A stretch of DNA of 64,000 nt, taken from the NCBI RefSeq assembly GCF_000768675.1, contig NZ_AVPI01000001.1, forward strand, positions 186,001-250,000, in the 5' to 3' direction. The stretch comes from Knoellia flava TL1. Lineage in GTDB: Bacteria > Actinomycetota > Actinomycetes > Actinomycetales > Dermatophilaceae. A program made the translations under genes and the position numbers. Position 1 is the first letter of the stretch. Each line of letters starts with the position of its first letter. Below are positions 1 to 7,948 of this stretch, piece by piece. The notes below the pieces were generated by a model. The model did no database searches and had not been told where the DNA came from. It worked only from the letters and a program-made list of their open reading frames with translations.

Positions 1-307
1 GGCCGTCGACCGGGTCCGCTCCGCCGAGGCGAGCAAGGCCCGCGAGGTCACCTACGAGGTGACGACCGCAGAGCGCGAGCACGACTCGACGCTCGAGAAG
101 GTCGAGGTCCGCCTCGACCAGGAGCGCGTCCGCCGCGCGCTGGCCTCGCTCACCGACACCCAGCGAGGAGCTGTCGAGCTCGCCTACCTCGGCGGACACA
201 CCCACACCGAGGTGGCTGCCCTCCTCGGCATCCCGCTCGGGACGGCGAAGACCCGGATACGGGACGGACTCATCCGACTTCGAGACACCCTGGAGGTGAC
301 GGCATGA
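1..307 (+). CDS. sigK: ECF sigma factor, SigK-like, C-terminal part (5' end outside window)
   Basis: The open frame runs in from the left edge (first full codon at base 2) with no stop, so only about the last 101 residues are present. They hold the region 4 helix-turn-helix that reads the -35 element: a stretch reading [19 protein letters not shown], then [19 protein letters not shown], as in group 4 (ECF) sigma factors. The TGA stop overlaps the ATG of the next gene (ATGA), so the two are probably translationally coupled. The neighbour is an RskA-type anti-sigma factor, the known partner of SigK in actinobacteria. The SigK assignment rests on that pairing and on the region 4 sequence; the N-terminal half cannot be checked here. 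Confidence 0.85.
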   Translation, partial: AVDRVRSAEASKAREVTYEVTTAEREHDSTLEKVEVRLDQERVRRALASLTDTQRGAVELAYLGGHTHTEVAALLGIPLGTAKTRIRDGLIRLRDTLEVTA

Positions 308-1137
308 ACCCTGACACGCACGCGCTCGCAGGCGCGTATGCCGTCAACGCCGTGACGGAGGAGGAGCGACGCTCCTTCGAGCTGCACCTCGGTCAGTGCG
401 CGGACTGCCGCGCCGAGGTCGCCGAGCTGCGCGCCGCTGCCGCCACCATCGCGGCGGACGTCGAGCTGCCTCCCCCGCCGGCGCTGCGCGCGTCGGTCCT
501 CTCCGCCGTGGCCCAGACCCGCCAGCTCTCCCCGCTCGAGGAGACCGAGGCGCCTGCTGCCGCTCCTGCCGCGACACCGGCCCCCGACGGGGCGCCGTCC
601 CCGGCCGAGGGGTCCCCGGCTCCGGTCGATGCGCCGGTGGGTGCACCCCTTGACGGCTCGGCGGGTGTCGACGAGCTCGCCGCACGGCGTCGCAACCGGC
701 TGCGTCCCTGGCTCGCGGCCGCCGTCGCCGCCGCCGTCCTCACCGTCGGTGGCCTCGTCTGGCAGCCGTGGCGCGACGACGCCCCCCCGCAGCTCACCGC
801 CACGGAGCAGGTGCTGCAGGCCGACGACGCCCAGCGCCTCGAGCTGCCGATGGGCACCTCCGAGGTCGTCCTCGTCCGGAGCCCGTCGCACAAGCAGGCG
901 GTCTTCGTTGCCGACGCCATGCCGAGCCCGCCATCGGGCAAGGCCTACCAGCTGTGGTTCGACGTCCCCGGGCAGGGCATGGTGAGCGCCGGCATGATCC
1001 CCACGACGGGGTCTGCCGTCACGGTCATGCTCGAGGGTGACGCCTCGACCGCCACCGGCGCCGGCATCACGCTCGAGCCCGAGTCGGGCTCGGAGCACCC
1101 CACGAGCGCCCCGGTCGCCCTCTTCTCGTTCGCCTGA
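304..1137 (+). CDS. rskA: Anti-sigma-K factor RskA
   Basis: Membrane-bound anti-sigma factor that holds the upstream SigK-like sigma inactive until it is cut by regulated proteolysis. Of the 277 residues, the N-terminal cytoplasmic part carries the zinc-binding anti-sigma motif H28-x3-C32-x2-C35. An Ala/Pro-rich linker follows, then one membrane helix at about residues 135-153 (after basic RRRNRLRPW), then an extracytoplasmic RskA domain (about 160-277) ending in APVALFSFA. The start overlaps the sigma stop by four bases, so the pair is an operon and is probably autoregulated by its sigma, as known for SigK. The family match is clear; the inducing signal cannot be read from sequence. Confidence 0.9.
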   Translation: MNPDTHALAGAYAVNAVTEEERRSFELHLGQCADCRAEVAELRAAAATIAADVELPPPPALRASVLSAVAQTRQLSPLEETEAPAAAPAATPAPDGAPSPAEGSPAPVDAPVGAPLDGSAGVDELAARRRNRLRPWLAAAVAAAVLTVGGLVWQPWRDDAPPQLTATEQVLQADDAQRLELPMGTSEVVLVRSPSHKQAVFVADAMPSPPSGKAYQLWFDVPGQGMVSAGMIPTTGSAVTVMLEGDASTATGAGITLEPESGSEHPTSAPVALFSFA

Positions 1138-1168
1138 CCGCCGCCTGGCGCGGTGGACAATGGGCGCC

Positions 1169-1755
1169 ATGCGATACGCACTCACCGGCGCCACCGGGTT
1201 CGTCGGCGGCGAGCTCGCCCGCCAGCTCGTCGAGGCCGGGCACGACGTCGTGGCGCTCGTCCGCACGCCGGGCCGGGCCACGGCCCTGAGCGCGCTGGGT
1301 GTCGATCTCGTCGAGGGCGAGCTCGACTCCGACAAGGCGCTCGACCGGCTGCTCGCCGGCGCCGACGGGCTCTTCCACGTGGCCGGTTGGTACAAGCTGG
1401 GGAGGACGTCGCGCGTGGCCACGTCCTCGCGATGGAGCGCGGGGTCGCGGGCGAGGACTACATGCTCGCCGGTGAGCCGGCCACCCTCTCCGAGCTGCTG
1501 GGGCAGGTGGCCGAGGTCGCCGGGACGAAGCCACCGGTGCCCCTCCCCGCCTCGGTCGTCCGGATCACCGAGCGGGTCCTGCGGCCCGTTGCCGGCGCCC
1601 TGCGACTGAGCGGCACCTACCACCCGGAGTCGCTGCGAGCGGCGCTGGCGAGCTACACCGGCACGCGGGCGAAGGCCGAGCGCGAGCTGGGATGGACCTG
1701 CCGCCCGCTCTCGGAGGGCCTCACGCAGACGGTGGTCGCCCTCCGCGCCCGCTGA
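1169..1755 (+). pseudogene. NAD-dependent epimerase/dehydratase gene, internal deletion plus frameshift
   Basis: The first part reads MRYALTGATGFVGGELARQL, an SDR Rossmann start with the NAD-binding GATGFVG motif, and continues to FHVAGWYKLG at about base 1400. From there the frame changes: the next frame continues with VARGHVLAMERG, GEDYMLAGEPATL and a normal C-terminus ending at 1755. Extended SDR proteins of this kind are about 330 residues, and between these two segments they carry roughly 130 residues with the catalytic Ser and YxxxK. All of that is missing here. The join at about 1400-1405 is therefore a deletion whose length is not a multiple of three. The product would lack its active site, so this is a pseudogene unless it is an assembly error. 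An in-frame ATG also exists at 1160. Confidence 0.85.
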
Positions 1756-1918
1756 GCGCGAGACTGAGGCCGACCAACGCCACCGCCGGGCCCACGACCG
1801 CCCAGAGGGTGACGCCCGACATCACACTGCCCCCGAGCACGCCCACGCCCTGCAGGAACCAGACGAGACCGACGACGACCAGCACGAGGCCCAGGACCAG
1901 CCGCGTCCGCGTGCTCAT
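1721..1918 (-). CDS. Small membrane protein, two predicted helices
   Basis: A 65-residue protein with two hydrophobic segments, about residues 7-27 (LVLGLVLVVVGLVWFLQGVG) and 35-56, a short basic N-terminus (STRTR) and a basic tail. It resembles the short conserved actinobacterial membrane proteins of unknown function; no catalytic motif is visible. Its ATG overlaps the TGA of the upstream small membrane protein gene (ATGA), so the two are probably cotranslated. Its 3' end overlaps the tail of the epimerase pseudogene on the other strand by 35 bases. Function unknown. Confidence 0.7.
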   Translation of the reverse strand: MSTRTRLVLGLVLVVVGLVWFLQGVGVLGGSVMSGVTLWAVVGPAVALVGLSLALSGRGGRPPSA

Positions 1919-2160
1919 CGGTTGCGGCGCTCGGAGATCGTCTCGATGAGCACGGACACGCCGGCTGCGAGCAGACCGACGACGATGGCGCCGAGGATGC
2001 CGAGGTAGCCGACCGCCGTCGACGTCGAGTACTCACCGGCGGTGGTGCGCGCCGACGACTCGAGGCCGCGGTAGACCCCGAAGAAGGCACCCAGCGCGAA
2101 CCCCAGGACGGCCCCGACGACGAGGACACGGAGGTGGTTGGGACGGCGGATCTCGTTCAC
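1915..2160 (-). CDS. Small membrane protein, two predicted helices
   Basis: An 81-residue protein starting at a GTG at 2160 (VNEIRRPNHL). A longer frame to 2238 exists, but it would run back into the neighbouring oxidoreductase gene and its extra residues are Pro/Arg/Ser-rich, typical of out-of-frame sequence. Hydrophobic segments at about residues 9-30 and 47-72 flank a polar loop, and the C-terminus is basic (ISERRNR). The gene starts 10 bases after the oxidoreductase stop and overlaps the next small membrane gene by four bases, so it is probably the third gene of a four-gene operon. Function unknown. Confidence 0.65.
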   Translation of the reverse strand: MNEIRRPNHLRVLVVGAVLGFALGAFFGVYRGLESSARTTAGEYSTSTAVGYLGILGAIVVGLLAAGVSVLIETISERRNR

Positions 2161-2170
2161 GCCCCCAACG

Positions 2171-3031
2171 CTACTTCGCGTGCGCGGCGGCGACGACACC
2201 GGAGGCAACGGCTTCGAGGGTCGCGAGCGAGCCGGCATACGGGGACTCGGCCCTGGGCCAGTGGGTGATGGTGTCGGTGAAACCGAGCTCGGCGGCGCGG
2301 CCGGTCATCTCCTCGTAGAGGCCGGCCGACTCGAGCGAGAACCGCGGTGATGCGTCGAGGAGCAGGTAGCGGTCGTGCCCGCCCGTGCCCTCCAGTCCGT
2401 CGAACCGCTCGACGAGACCGGTGACGCCCTCCCACCACTGGTCGAGCGTCTCGGCGCCGCGCACCCCGGTCGTCACCCAGCCCTGGCCGAAACGGGCCGC
2501 GAGCCGCAGCGAGCGCGGCCCGTTGGCGGCGACGACGAACGGCACCCGGTCGCGAACGGGTCCGGGCAGCGTGCGGGCGTCGCGCACGGCGTACCACTCG
2601 CCGTCGTGGTCGACGTGGTCCTCGCGCAGCAGCCGGTCGAGCAGCGGGACGTACTCGTGGAAGCGGTCGACCCGCTCCTTGACCGTGTGCGAATCGCCGA
2701 GCACCTCGGAGTCGAGGTCACCGCCGGTGCCGAGCCCGCAGAGCAGGCGCCCGCCGGACAGGTCGTCGAGGGCGAGGACGTCACGGGCGAAGACGTAGGG
2801 GTGGCGGTAGTTCGGCGACGTGACGAACGTACCGAGCCCGATCGTCGACGTCACGCCGGCCGCCGCGGCGAGCGTCGGCACCGCCGGGAACCACGCGCTG
2901 TCGGGCAGCCCGCCCCACACGAGGTGGTCGTAGACCCATGCGTGCGCGAAGCCCAGCTCCTCGACCGCGCGCCACCGTGGCCCGGCCTCGCGCCAGGGTG
3001 CGTCGGGAAGGATCGAGATCCCGTGTCGCAC
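2171..3031 (-). CDS. Luciferase-like (LLM class) oxidoreductase, probably F420-dependent
   Basis: 286 residues with the luciferase-like monooxygenase TIM-barrel pattern: an N-terminal strand (HGISILPDAPW), WVYDHLVWGG (DH motif), IGLGTFVTSPNYRHP, ALDDLSGGRLLCGLGTGG and PFVVAANGPRSLRLAARFGQGWVT. In actinobacteria this class mostly uses coenzyme F420 or flavin to reduce or oxidise small molecules; the substrate cannot be told from sequence. It starts one base after the SCP_3 gene stop and is followed within 10 bases by a small membrane protein gene, so it lies in an operon. A broken paralogue of the same superfamily is at 19611-20540. Confidence 0.85.
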   Translation of the reverse strand: MRHGISILPDAPWREAGPRWRAVEELGFAHAWVYDHLVWGGLPDSAWFPAVPTLAAAAGVTSTIGLGTFVTSPNYRHPYVFARDVLALDDLSGGRLLCGLGTGGDLDSEVLGDSHTVKERVDRFHEYVPLLDRLLREDHVDHDGEWYAVRDARTLPGPVRDRVPFVVAANGPRSLRLAARFGQGWVTTGVRGAETLDQWWEGVTGLVERFDGLEGTGGHDRYLLLDASPRFSLESAGLYEEMTGRAAELGFTDTITHWPRAESPYAGSLATLEAVASGVVAAAHAK

Positions 3032-3032
3032 G

Positions 3033-3416
3033 TCAGGTCACCTTCTCGGGGTCGGGGAAGAGCGGGAGGTATGCCGTGAGGTCGGCTCGCGTGCCACTCA
3101 CCCGCAGGCGTCCCTCACCGGCCGCCGCGGCCGGGTCGAGCGTGCCGACGACGAGCGCGAGCCATGTCGCGGCGTCGGTCTCGATGACGTTGGGCGGGGT
3201 GCCGCGGCGGTGCTGGAGGCCCTCGATGCACTGGACCACGCCGAACGGGGGCACCCGCACCTCGACACTGCGTCCGGGGGCTCGGGCGCCGAGCTCCTCG
3301 AGCGAGAACCGCACCGCCGTCGCCGTCGTCGTGCGGTCGGCGCCCTCGGGGTCCCCCACCCACGAGGCGAGGGCCGCGCGGCCGGCGGTGACGGGCACAC
3401 GGCGACGGGACGGCAT
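3033..3416 (-). CDS. Sterol carrier family protein (SCP_3-type)
   Basis: 127 residues matching the bacterial SCP-2 orthologue family found in actinobacteria. The diagnostic stretch is VRVPPFGVVQCIEGLQHRRG followed by TPPNVIETDAATWLALV, and the tail DLTAYLPLF is also typical. The family has an SCP-2 fold and is thought to bind hydrophobic ligands; its role is not established. It is the first gene of a minus-strand run followed one base later by the luciferase-like gene. Its ATG lies inside a copy of the dispersed octamer (CGGCATAC at 3411-3418). Confidence 0.8.
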   Translation of the reverse strand: MPSRRRVPVTAGRAALASWVGDPEGADRTTTATAVRFSLEELGARAPGRSVEVRVPPFGVVQCIEGLQHRRGTPPNVIETDAATWLALVVGTLDPAAAAGEGRLRVSGTRADLTAYLPLFPDPEKVT

Positions 3417-3597
3417 ACGGGCATCGTAGGGCGGCGCACCGACGGTCCCGGACGACCACCGTTTCCCGTGATGTCAAAAAAAGTTATGGAAAGGGTGCAG
3501 ACGCCGTCGGCATTGTCGGGCAGCATGGGCCGGGTTGCCGAGCCCCTGCCGGTGACGACGCGCTCACTCACCCGGAGTGGCCGAACCAGGAGTTGGC
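3417..3597. promoter_or_regulatory. Divergent promoter region with an A-tract
   Basis: 181 bases separate the divergent SCP_3 and 5'-nucleotidase genes. Most is GC-rich, but 3473-3491 is clearly A/T-rich, with seven consecutive A residues at 3476-3482. This is the only such stretch nearby and the likeliest place for promoter elements. No -35/-10 pair is good enough to name. The nucleotidase has a usable ribosome binding site (AGGAG at 3589-3593) five bases before its ATG. Confidence 0.4.
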
Positions 3598-5343
3598 ATG
3601 ACGATCACCACCAGGCGCCGGGTCGGCGCAACCGTTCTGGCGGCGGCCTGCGCCGCAACCCTCGCGGCGGCGCCCGCGAGCGGCGACACCAAGGCCAAGC
3701 CCAAGGGCAACCCCAACCTCACGACGGTGCAGCTGCTGTCGTTCAACGACTACCACGGTCACCTCGAGGCGACCGACCCGAAGCTCACCCCTGCCGAGGA
3801 CCCGAGCCAGACCGCCGTCGGTGGGGCCGAGCACCTCTCGACGACGCTGACCAACCTGCGCGCCAAGGTCGGCGAGAAGTCGAGCCTCACCGTCGCGGCG
3901 GGAGACCTCATCGGCGGTTCGCCGTTCCTCTCCGGCATGTTCCACGACGAGCCCGCGGTGGAGTCGCTCAACGAGATGAAGCTCGACGTCAGCTCCGTCG
4001 GCAACCACGAGTTCGACGAGGGCACCGACGAGCTGCTCCGCATGCAGAACGGCGGCTGCCACCCGACCGACGGCTGCTACTTCCCGGAGGCGCCCTACGC
4101 CGGTGCCGACTTCCAGTGGCTCTCGGCCAACGTGGTCCGGAAGGACAACGGCGACACCCTCCTGCCCGGCACGTCGGTCAAGACCGTGAACGGTGTCAAG
4201 GTCGGCTTCATCGGCATGACCCTCGAGGCCACGCCGACACTCGTCAGCCCCGCTGGCGTGTCCTCGGTCGACTTCCTCGACGAGGTCACGACCGCCAACG
4301 CACAGGCTGCGGCCCTGAAGAAGCAGGGCGTGAAGTCCATCGTCGTCCTCCTGCACGAGGGCGGCTACCAGACCGGCACCATCAACGACTGCAACGGCAT
4401 CTCGGCCCCGATCGCCCAGATCGCCGCCCAGATCACTCCCGAGGTCGACCAGATCATCACGGGTCACACGCACCAGGCCTACATCTGCTCGCTTCCCGAC
4501 CCGGCGGGCAACGACCGCCTGGTCACGAGCGCGCACGACTACGGCCGGACCGTCACCGAGACGACGCTCGTGATCAACACCAAGAGCGGCGAGGTCATGC
4601 GTGACCGATCGACCGCCACCAACCACCTCGTCGCCCGGACGGCTCCGAAGGACGGCGCGATCACGCAGATCATCGACAAGTGGAACACCCTTGCCGGCCC
4701 GCTCAAGGCGCAGGTCGTCGGCACCCACACCGAGGACATCCTCGGCGACTCCGGCGGCAACCGCGGCATCGAGACGCCGATGGCCGACGTCGTGGCCGAC
4801 GCGATCCTCGCCGGCACCGACGGTGCCAACGAAGGTGGCGCCCAGATCGCCTTCATGAACGTCGGAGGCGTCCGCGAGGATCTGCCGATGAAGCCGAAGT
4901 ACTCCGAGGCACCCGGCCAGATCACCTACGCAGAGGCGTTCGACGTCGCTCCGTTCAACAACCTGCTCGTGAGCCTCGACCTCACCGGTGACCAGATCCG
5001 CCAGGTCCTCGAGCAGCAGTATCAGCCGGTCGCCGCTCGAGGTTCGCGCCCGATGCTCGCGCTCGGGGTGTCCGAGGGCTTCACCTACACCTGGGACGCC
5101 ACGCAGCCGCAGGGCTCGCGCGTCGTCAACGGCTCGATGGCCCTCAATGGGACGCCGATCGAGGCGACGAAGACCTACCGGGTCGGGACGCTCAGCTTCC
5201 TCGCCGATGGTGGGGACCTCTTCACCGCCTTCACCGGTGGCAAGAACCGCATCGGAGGCCCGGAGGACCTCGGCAACCTCGTCGCCTATTTCGGTGCCAA
5301 CCCCGGCATCACCGCTCCGGCCAGCCGGATTGCGGGGCTCTGA
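3598..5343 (+). CDS. Secreted bifunctional metallophosphatase/5'-nucleotidase
   Basis: 581 residues, UshA/NT5E-like. Residues 1-30 form a signal peptide (MTITTRRR, a hydrophobic Ala-rich core, ending near APASGD). The metallophosphatase domain follows with its metal-binding motifs: FNDYHGH (N50, D51, H53), AAGDLIGGSP (about 100), GNHEFDEG (about 135), LLHEGG (about 257) and TGHTHQAY (about 288). The C-terminal nucleotidase domain has NVGGVREDL and LADGGDLF. The family cleaves nucleoside 5'-monophosphates, and often UDP-sugars or cyclic nucleotides, outside the cell to salvage phosphate and nucleosides. I chose ATG 3598 over an upstream in-frame start because AGGAG lies five bases before it and it gives a clean signal peptide. 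A strong terminator follows. Confidence 0.93.
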   Translation: MTITTRRRVGATVLAAACAATLAAAPASGDTKAKPKGNPNLTTVQLLSFNDYHGHLEATDPKLTPAEDPSQTAVGGAEHLSTTLTNLRAKVGEKSSLTVAAGDLIGGSPFLSGMFHDEPAVESLNEMKLDVSSVGNHEFDEGTDELLRMQNGGCHPTDGCYFPEAPYAGADFQWLSANVVRKDNGDTLLPGTSVKTVNGVKVGFIGMTLEATPTLVSPAGVSSVDFLDEVTTANAQAAALKKQGVKSIVVLLHEGGYQTGTINDCNGISAPIAQIAAQITPEVDQIITGHTHQAYICSLPDPAGNDRLVTSAHDYGRTVTETTLVINTKSGEVMRDRSTATNHLVARTAPKDGAITQIIDKWNTLAGPLKAQVVGTHTEDILGDSGGNRGIETPMADVVADAILAGTDGANEGGAQIAFMNVGGVREDLPMKPKYSEAPGQITYAEAFDVAPFNNLLVSLDLTGDQIRQVLEQQYQPVAARGSRPMLALGVSEGFTYTWDATQPQGSRVVNGSMALNGTPIEATKTYRVGTLSFLADGGDLFTAFTGGKNRIGGPEDLGNLVAYFGANPGITAPASRIAGL

Positions 5344-5365
5344 CCCGCCTCCCTGCACGATCCAC

Positions 5366-5398
5366 GCACCCCCCGCGCCACGTCGGCGCGGGGGGTGC
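5366..5398 (+). terminator. Intrinsic terminator after the 5'-nucleotidase gene
   Basis: Perfect 14-base-pair stem: GCACCCCCCGCGCC (5366-5379), loop ACGTC, then the exact complement (5385-5398), followed by TT. It sits 22 bases after the nucleotidase stop. The T-run is short, as is common in high-GC actinobacteria. Confidence 0.85.
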
Positions 5399-5411
5399 TT
5401 GGCTGTGGGGC

Positions 5412-6212
5412 GTGACCGACGAGCCCGTCTTCGAGCAGGACGGCGACGTCACGTGGATCAGCGTCGGCGGCCACGCCCAGTCGGCCGTCTGCCTCGACGA
5501 CCCGACGCTGCTCGTCTTCGAGTACGTCCAGCAGCTCGCCCTCGCCGTCGACGCGGTCTTCGCCCCGCCCGCTCCGCTGCGCGTCACCCACGTCGGTGGC
5601 GCCGGGCTGACGCTGGCGCGGTGGATGCAGGTCACCCGACCGGGATCGCCGCAGATCGTCCTCGAGCCCGACGTCGCCCTCACCGAGGCTGTCCGGCGCG
5701 AGCTGCCGCTGCCCCGCGGGCACCGCATCCGGGTCCGACCGCAGCGTGGCGAGGACGGCGTCTCCGGGCTCGCCTCCTCGAGCGCGGACCTCGTCGTCCT
5801 CGACGCGTATGCCGGCGGGCAGGTCCCTGCCTCCCTCACCACCGTCGAGTGGTTGGGCGAGGTCGCGAGGGTCCTCGCGCCCGGCGGCCTCCTCCTCGCG
5901 AACCTCGGTGACCGACCCGGGCTCAGGTATGCCGCACGCGTCGCCGCGGGTGCCCGGGAGGCCATGGGCGCGGGTGCGCGGACGGCATACGTGGGGTTGC
6001 AGGGGGTGCTCAAGGCGAAAGGTTTCGGCAACGTCGTCCTCGTCGCGTCACGCGACGAGCTGCCGGTCGACGACCTGCGGCGGGCGGCGGCGCGTCAGCC
6101 GCTGCCGACGGGGGTGGTCCCGCCGAGCGAGGTGGTGGCGCGGAGCGCGGGGGCGCAGCCGTTCAGCGCGGCGTCCGGCGACACCGCCATGTCGCCCGCC
6201 CCGCCCGACTGA
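5412..6212 (+). CDS. Spermidine synthase-like SAM-dependent protein
   Basis: 266 residues with a Rossmann-like methyltransferase/spermidine synthase fold. The cofactor loop is VTHVGGAGLTLARW at about residues 59-72, an acidic residue follows strand 2 (IVLEPD, about 80), the catalytic region is LVVLDAYAGG (about 127-136), and EVARVLAPGGLLLANLGDR comes after. The family includes aminopropyltransferases, but many stand-alone actinobacterial members have no proven polyamine role and no decarboxylase partner is nearby. The tail after about 225 is Pro/Ala-rich and probably disordered. It starts at GTG 5412, 13 bases after the preceding terminator, so it has its own promoter. Substrate uncertain. 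Confidence 0.75.
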   Translation: MTDEPVFEQDGDVTWISVGGHAQSAVCLDDPTLLVFEYVQQLALAVDAVFAPPAPLRVTHVGGAGLTLARWMQVTRPGSPQIVLEPDVALTEAVRRELPLPRGHRIRVRPQRGEDGVSGLASSSADLVVLDAYAGGQVPASLTTVEWLGEVARVLAPGGLLLANLGDRPGLRYAARVAAGAREAMGAGARTAYVGLQGVLKAKGFGNVVLVASRDELPVDDLRRAAARQPLPTGVVPPSEVVARSAGAQPFSAASGDTAMSPAPPD

Positions 6213-6239
6213 CCCTGGCGGCGTCGCGACTCGGGAGGG

Positions 6240-6968
6240 TCAGTGCGGCGGCCGGAAGTCCTCGGGCGACCAGTCGCGGGAGTAGTCGACTGGGGCATCG
6301 ATCCCCGGGTCGTCCCGGACCTCGCGGGCGCTGCGGGACGAGCCCACGGGCCCGGTGTCGTCACCGTCCCCCGAGTCCTCGTCCTCGTCCTCGTCCTCGA
6401 CCTCGTCGGCCGACTCGTCCGCGTCGTCGGGCAGCGGCCCCGAGCGCAGCCACCACAGGGTCGCCACGGCCATCACGCCCAAGGCGGCGATGAGGATCGA
6501 GACGTTGCCGAGGAGCAACGGGGTCACGGACTGCGGACCCAGGTAGCCGCTGGCTCGGCTGGCGCTGTCGTCCGCCGTGAGGACGTAGAGGTGCGCGAGG
6601 AAGAGCACGACGACGGCGACGAGAACCACCACACCAGCGCCGAGGACCTCCCAGCGGAGCGATCCCAACCGCGCCGACGCCGCCTTCCGGTGGAATGCGG
6701 CGACCGCAGCGGCCAGCAGCACGGAGGCGAGCAGCGCCTGCATGGGCAGCGGTCGGTAGCCGGTCTCGAACACCATGAGCGTGATGCGAGTCGCGAGGTC
6801 CATGCCCAGGTCCGTGGGCGTGCCGTCCTCGCCGAAGGACTGCCCCGTCTGCTGCCACATGATCCGGGCGACCAGGCCGAGCCCGATCGCCACCAGCACC
6901 GCGGCCGCTGCCAGCAGGCGGGCGGTCACCCCGACAAGCCGCTCGGTCGACATGGCGCGCAGGTCCAT
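6240..6968 (-). CDS. Membrane protein with an acidic C-terminal tail
   Basis: About 242 residues from the ATG at 6968. Four hydrophobic segments are visible: the first after STERLVGVTARLLA, then PMQALLASVLLAAAVAAF, LGAGVVVLVAVVVLFLAHLY and LGNVSILIAALGVMAVATLWWL. The tail is strikingly acidic (ADEVEDEDEDEDSGDGDD), then ends SRDWSPEDFRPPH. No enzyme motif is seen. It resembles conserved actinobacterial membrane proteins of unknown function. An ATG at 6953 is a possible alternative start. It converges on the spermidine-synthase-like gene, with 27 bases between the stops. Confidence 0.65.
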   Translation of the reverse strand: MDLRAMSTERLVGVTARLLAAAAVLVAIGLGLVARIMWQQTGQSFGEDGTPTDLGMDLATRITLMVFETGYRPLPMQALLASVLLAAAVAAFHRKAASARLGSLRWEVLGAGVVVLVAVVVLFLAHLYVLTADDSASRASGYLGPQSVTPLLLGNVSILIAALGVMAVATLWWLRSGPLPDDADESADEVEDEDEDEDSGDGDDTGPVGSSRSAREVRDDPGIDAPVDYSRDWSPEDFRPPH

Positions 6969-7052
6969 GGGCCCCCTCCCCTCGGCGCGGACGCTCCGCA
7001 CCTGGGCCACAGGTTAGGCGTCATCCGGCGGCTGGCGTCGTAGCCTCGCGCC

Positions 7053-7655
7053 ATGGATGACGAGCTCGACGAGACGCAGTGGACCGATGCCGCCCGTGAG
7101 AGCTACGCCGCGAGCGCCGAGGCGCTCATCGCCGAGATCCGGCGGCACGTCGAGCTCACCACCGGGCGCGAGGGTCGTCAGCGCGAGCTCGGCCCCTGGT
7201 TCGAGTCCGCCGAGGAGGTCCACGAGGCGGCCGTCGCCTTCACCCACGCCGAGCTCGACTGGTGCGGCTCGACCTCGATCAAGGTGCGCATCGACGAGGA
7301 CGACTGGGATGACGACGAGGACGACGACGAGGAGGACGAGGAGGTGGGCGACGTCCTGTCCGTCGTGGGCCGTTGGGACTTCCGGGTGACCGACCCGGAG
7401 GCGTTCGTCGAAGCGGGGCGCCGGGCCTACGCCGAGGCGTGGCCGGACGACACCGCCGAGGACGCCGAGATCGCGGTGCCGGACGTCGGCGCCGCGGTGG
7501 CCGCACTCATGCACCCGCCGACCCTCGACCAGCTCGAAGGCGCGGAGGGGCTCGACATGGCGATGGTGTGGGCCGAGACCTACCTCCACGACGGGTCCGA
7601 GACCGACGAGGAGGACCCGTTCGCCATCGTCCACGAGTCACGGCGCAGGGGATGA
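7053..7655 (+). CDS. Acidic protein of unknown function
   Basis: 200 residues, soluble and very acidic, with an Asp/Glu run at about residues 80-97 (DEDDWDDDEDDDEEDEE). The N-terminal half looks helical (EALIAEIRRHVELTTG); the C-terminal half ends ETDEEDPFAIVHESRRRG. No known domain was recognised, but third-position GC and regular composition support a real gene. It is divergent from the upstream membrane protein (84 bases between the two start codons) and ends seven bases before the stop of the converging small gene. Confidence 0.6.
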   Translation: MDDELDETQWTDAARESYAASAEALIAEIRRHVELTTGREGRQRELGPWFESAEEVHEAAVAFTHAELDWCGSTSIKVRIDEDDWDDDEDDDEEDEEVGDVLSVVGRWDFRVTDPEAFVEAGRRAYAEAWPDDTAEDAEIAVPDVGAAVAALMHPPTLDQLEGAEGLDMAMVWAETYLHDGSETDEEDPFAIVHESRRRG

Positions 7656-7662
7656 GGTGGGC

Positions 7663-7875
7663 TCAGGCAGCGTCTGCCGTGCGTGCGCTCGCCTCGCGTG
7701 CCTCACGCTCAGCACGCGCGGCCTCGACCTTGGCCTGACGGCGCCGCTTGAGGCGCATCTGCGGGTCGTCGCCGGCGCCGAGCTGGGCCGGTCCGAAGAC
7801 CTCCCACATGGCGTACTGGATGCGGTAGCCGATCCGGTAGCCCAGCGACAGGCCCTCGTTCTCGGGCTTGGCCAT
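7663..7875 (-). CDS. Small basic conserved hypothetical protein
   Basis: 70 residues from ATG 7875 (MAKPENEGLSLGYRIGYRIQ). The N-terminal part has a repeated GYRI motif and YAMWEVFGPAQLG; the C-terminal part is a charged helix (RLKRRRQAKVEAARAEREAR). It looks like a short conserved actinobacterial protein of unknown function. A longer frame reaching 7986 would cover the regulatory region of the divergent marR gene, so the internal ATG is preferred. It shares that 73-base divergent region with marR and may be under the same control. Confidence 0.6.
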   Translation of the reverse strand: MAKPENEGLSLGYRIGYRIQYAMWEVFGPAQLGAGDDPQMRLKRRRQAKVEAARAEREAREASARTADAA

Positions 7876-7892
7876 CGACTCCCACTTCCTTC

Positions 7893-7913
7893 GTGCACTT
7901 ATGGTTAGTACAC
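7893..7913. promoter_or_regulatory. Candidate MarR/OhrR operator
   Basis: Imperfect inverted repeat GTGCACTTA-TGG-TTAGTACAC. Seven of nine half-site bases match across a 3-base spacer. It is A/T-rich against its surroundings and lies midway between the divergent small gene (start 7875) and the marR gene (start 7949), where an autoregulating MarR protein would bind. The assignment is by position and symmetry only. Confidence 0.45.
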
Positions 7914-7948
7914 TCAGCATAGCCCACCCGACCACTAGGATTGCGACC

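Noticed and set aside
3568-5358. A 596-codon minus-strand frame opposite the 5'-nucleotidase gene
   Set aside because: No recognisable domain; the plus-strand gene has a signal peptide, motifs, ribosome site and terminator.
6207-6246. TGACCCT...AGGGTCA inverted pair around the converging stops of the spermidine-synthase-like and membrane genes
   Set aside because: Only seven pairs with a loop of over 20 bases and no T-run; too weak to call a terminator.
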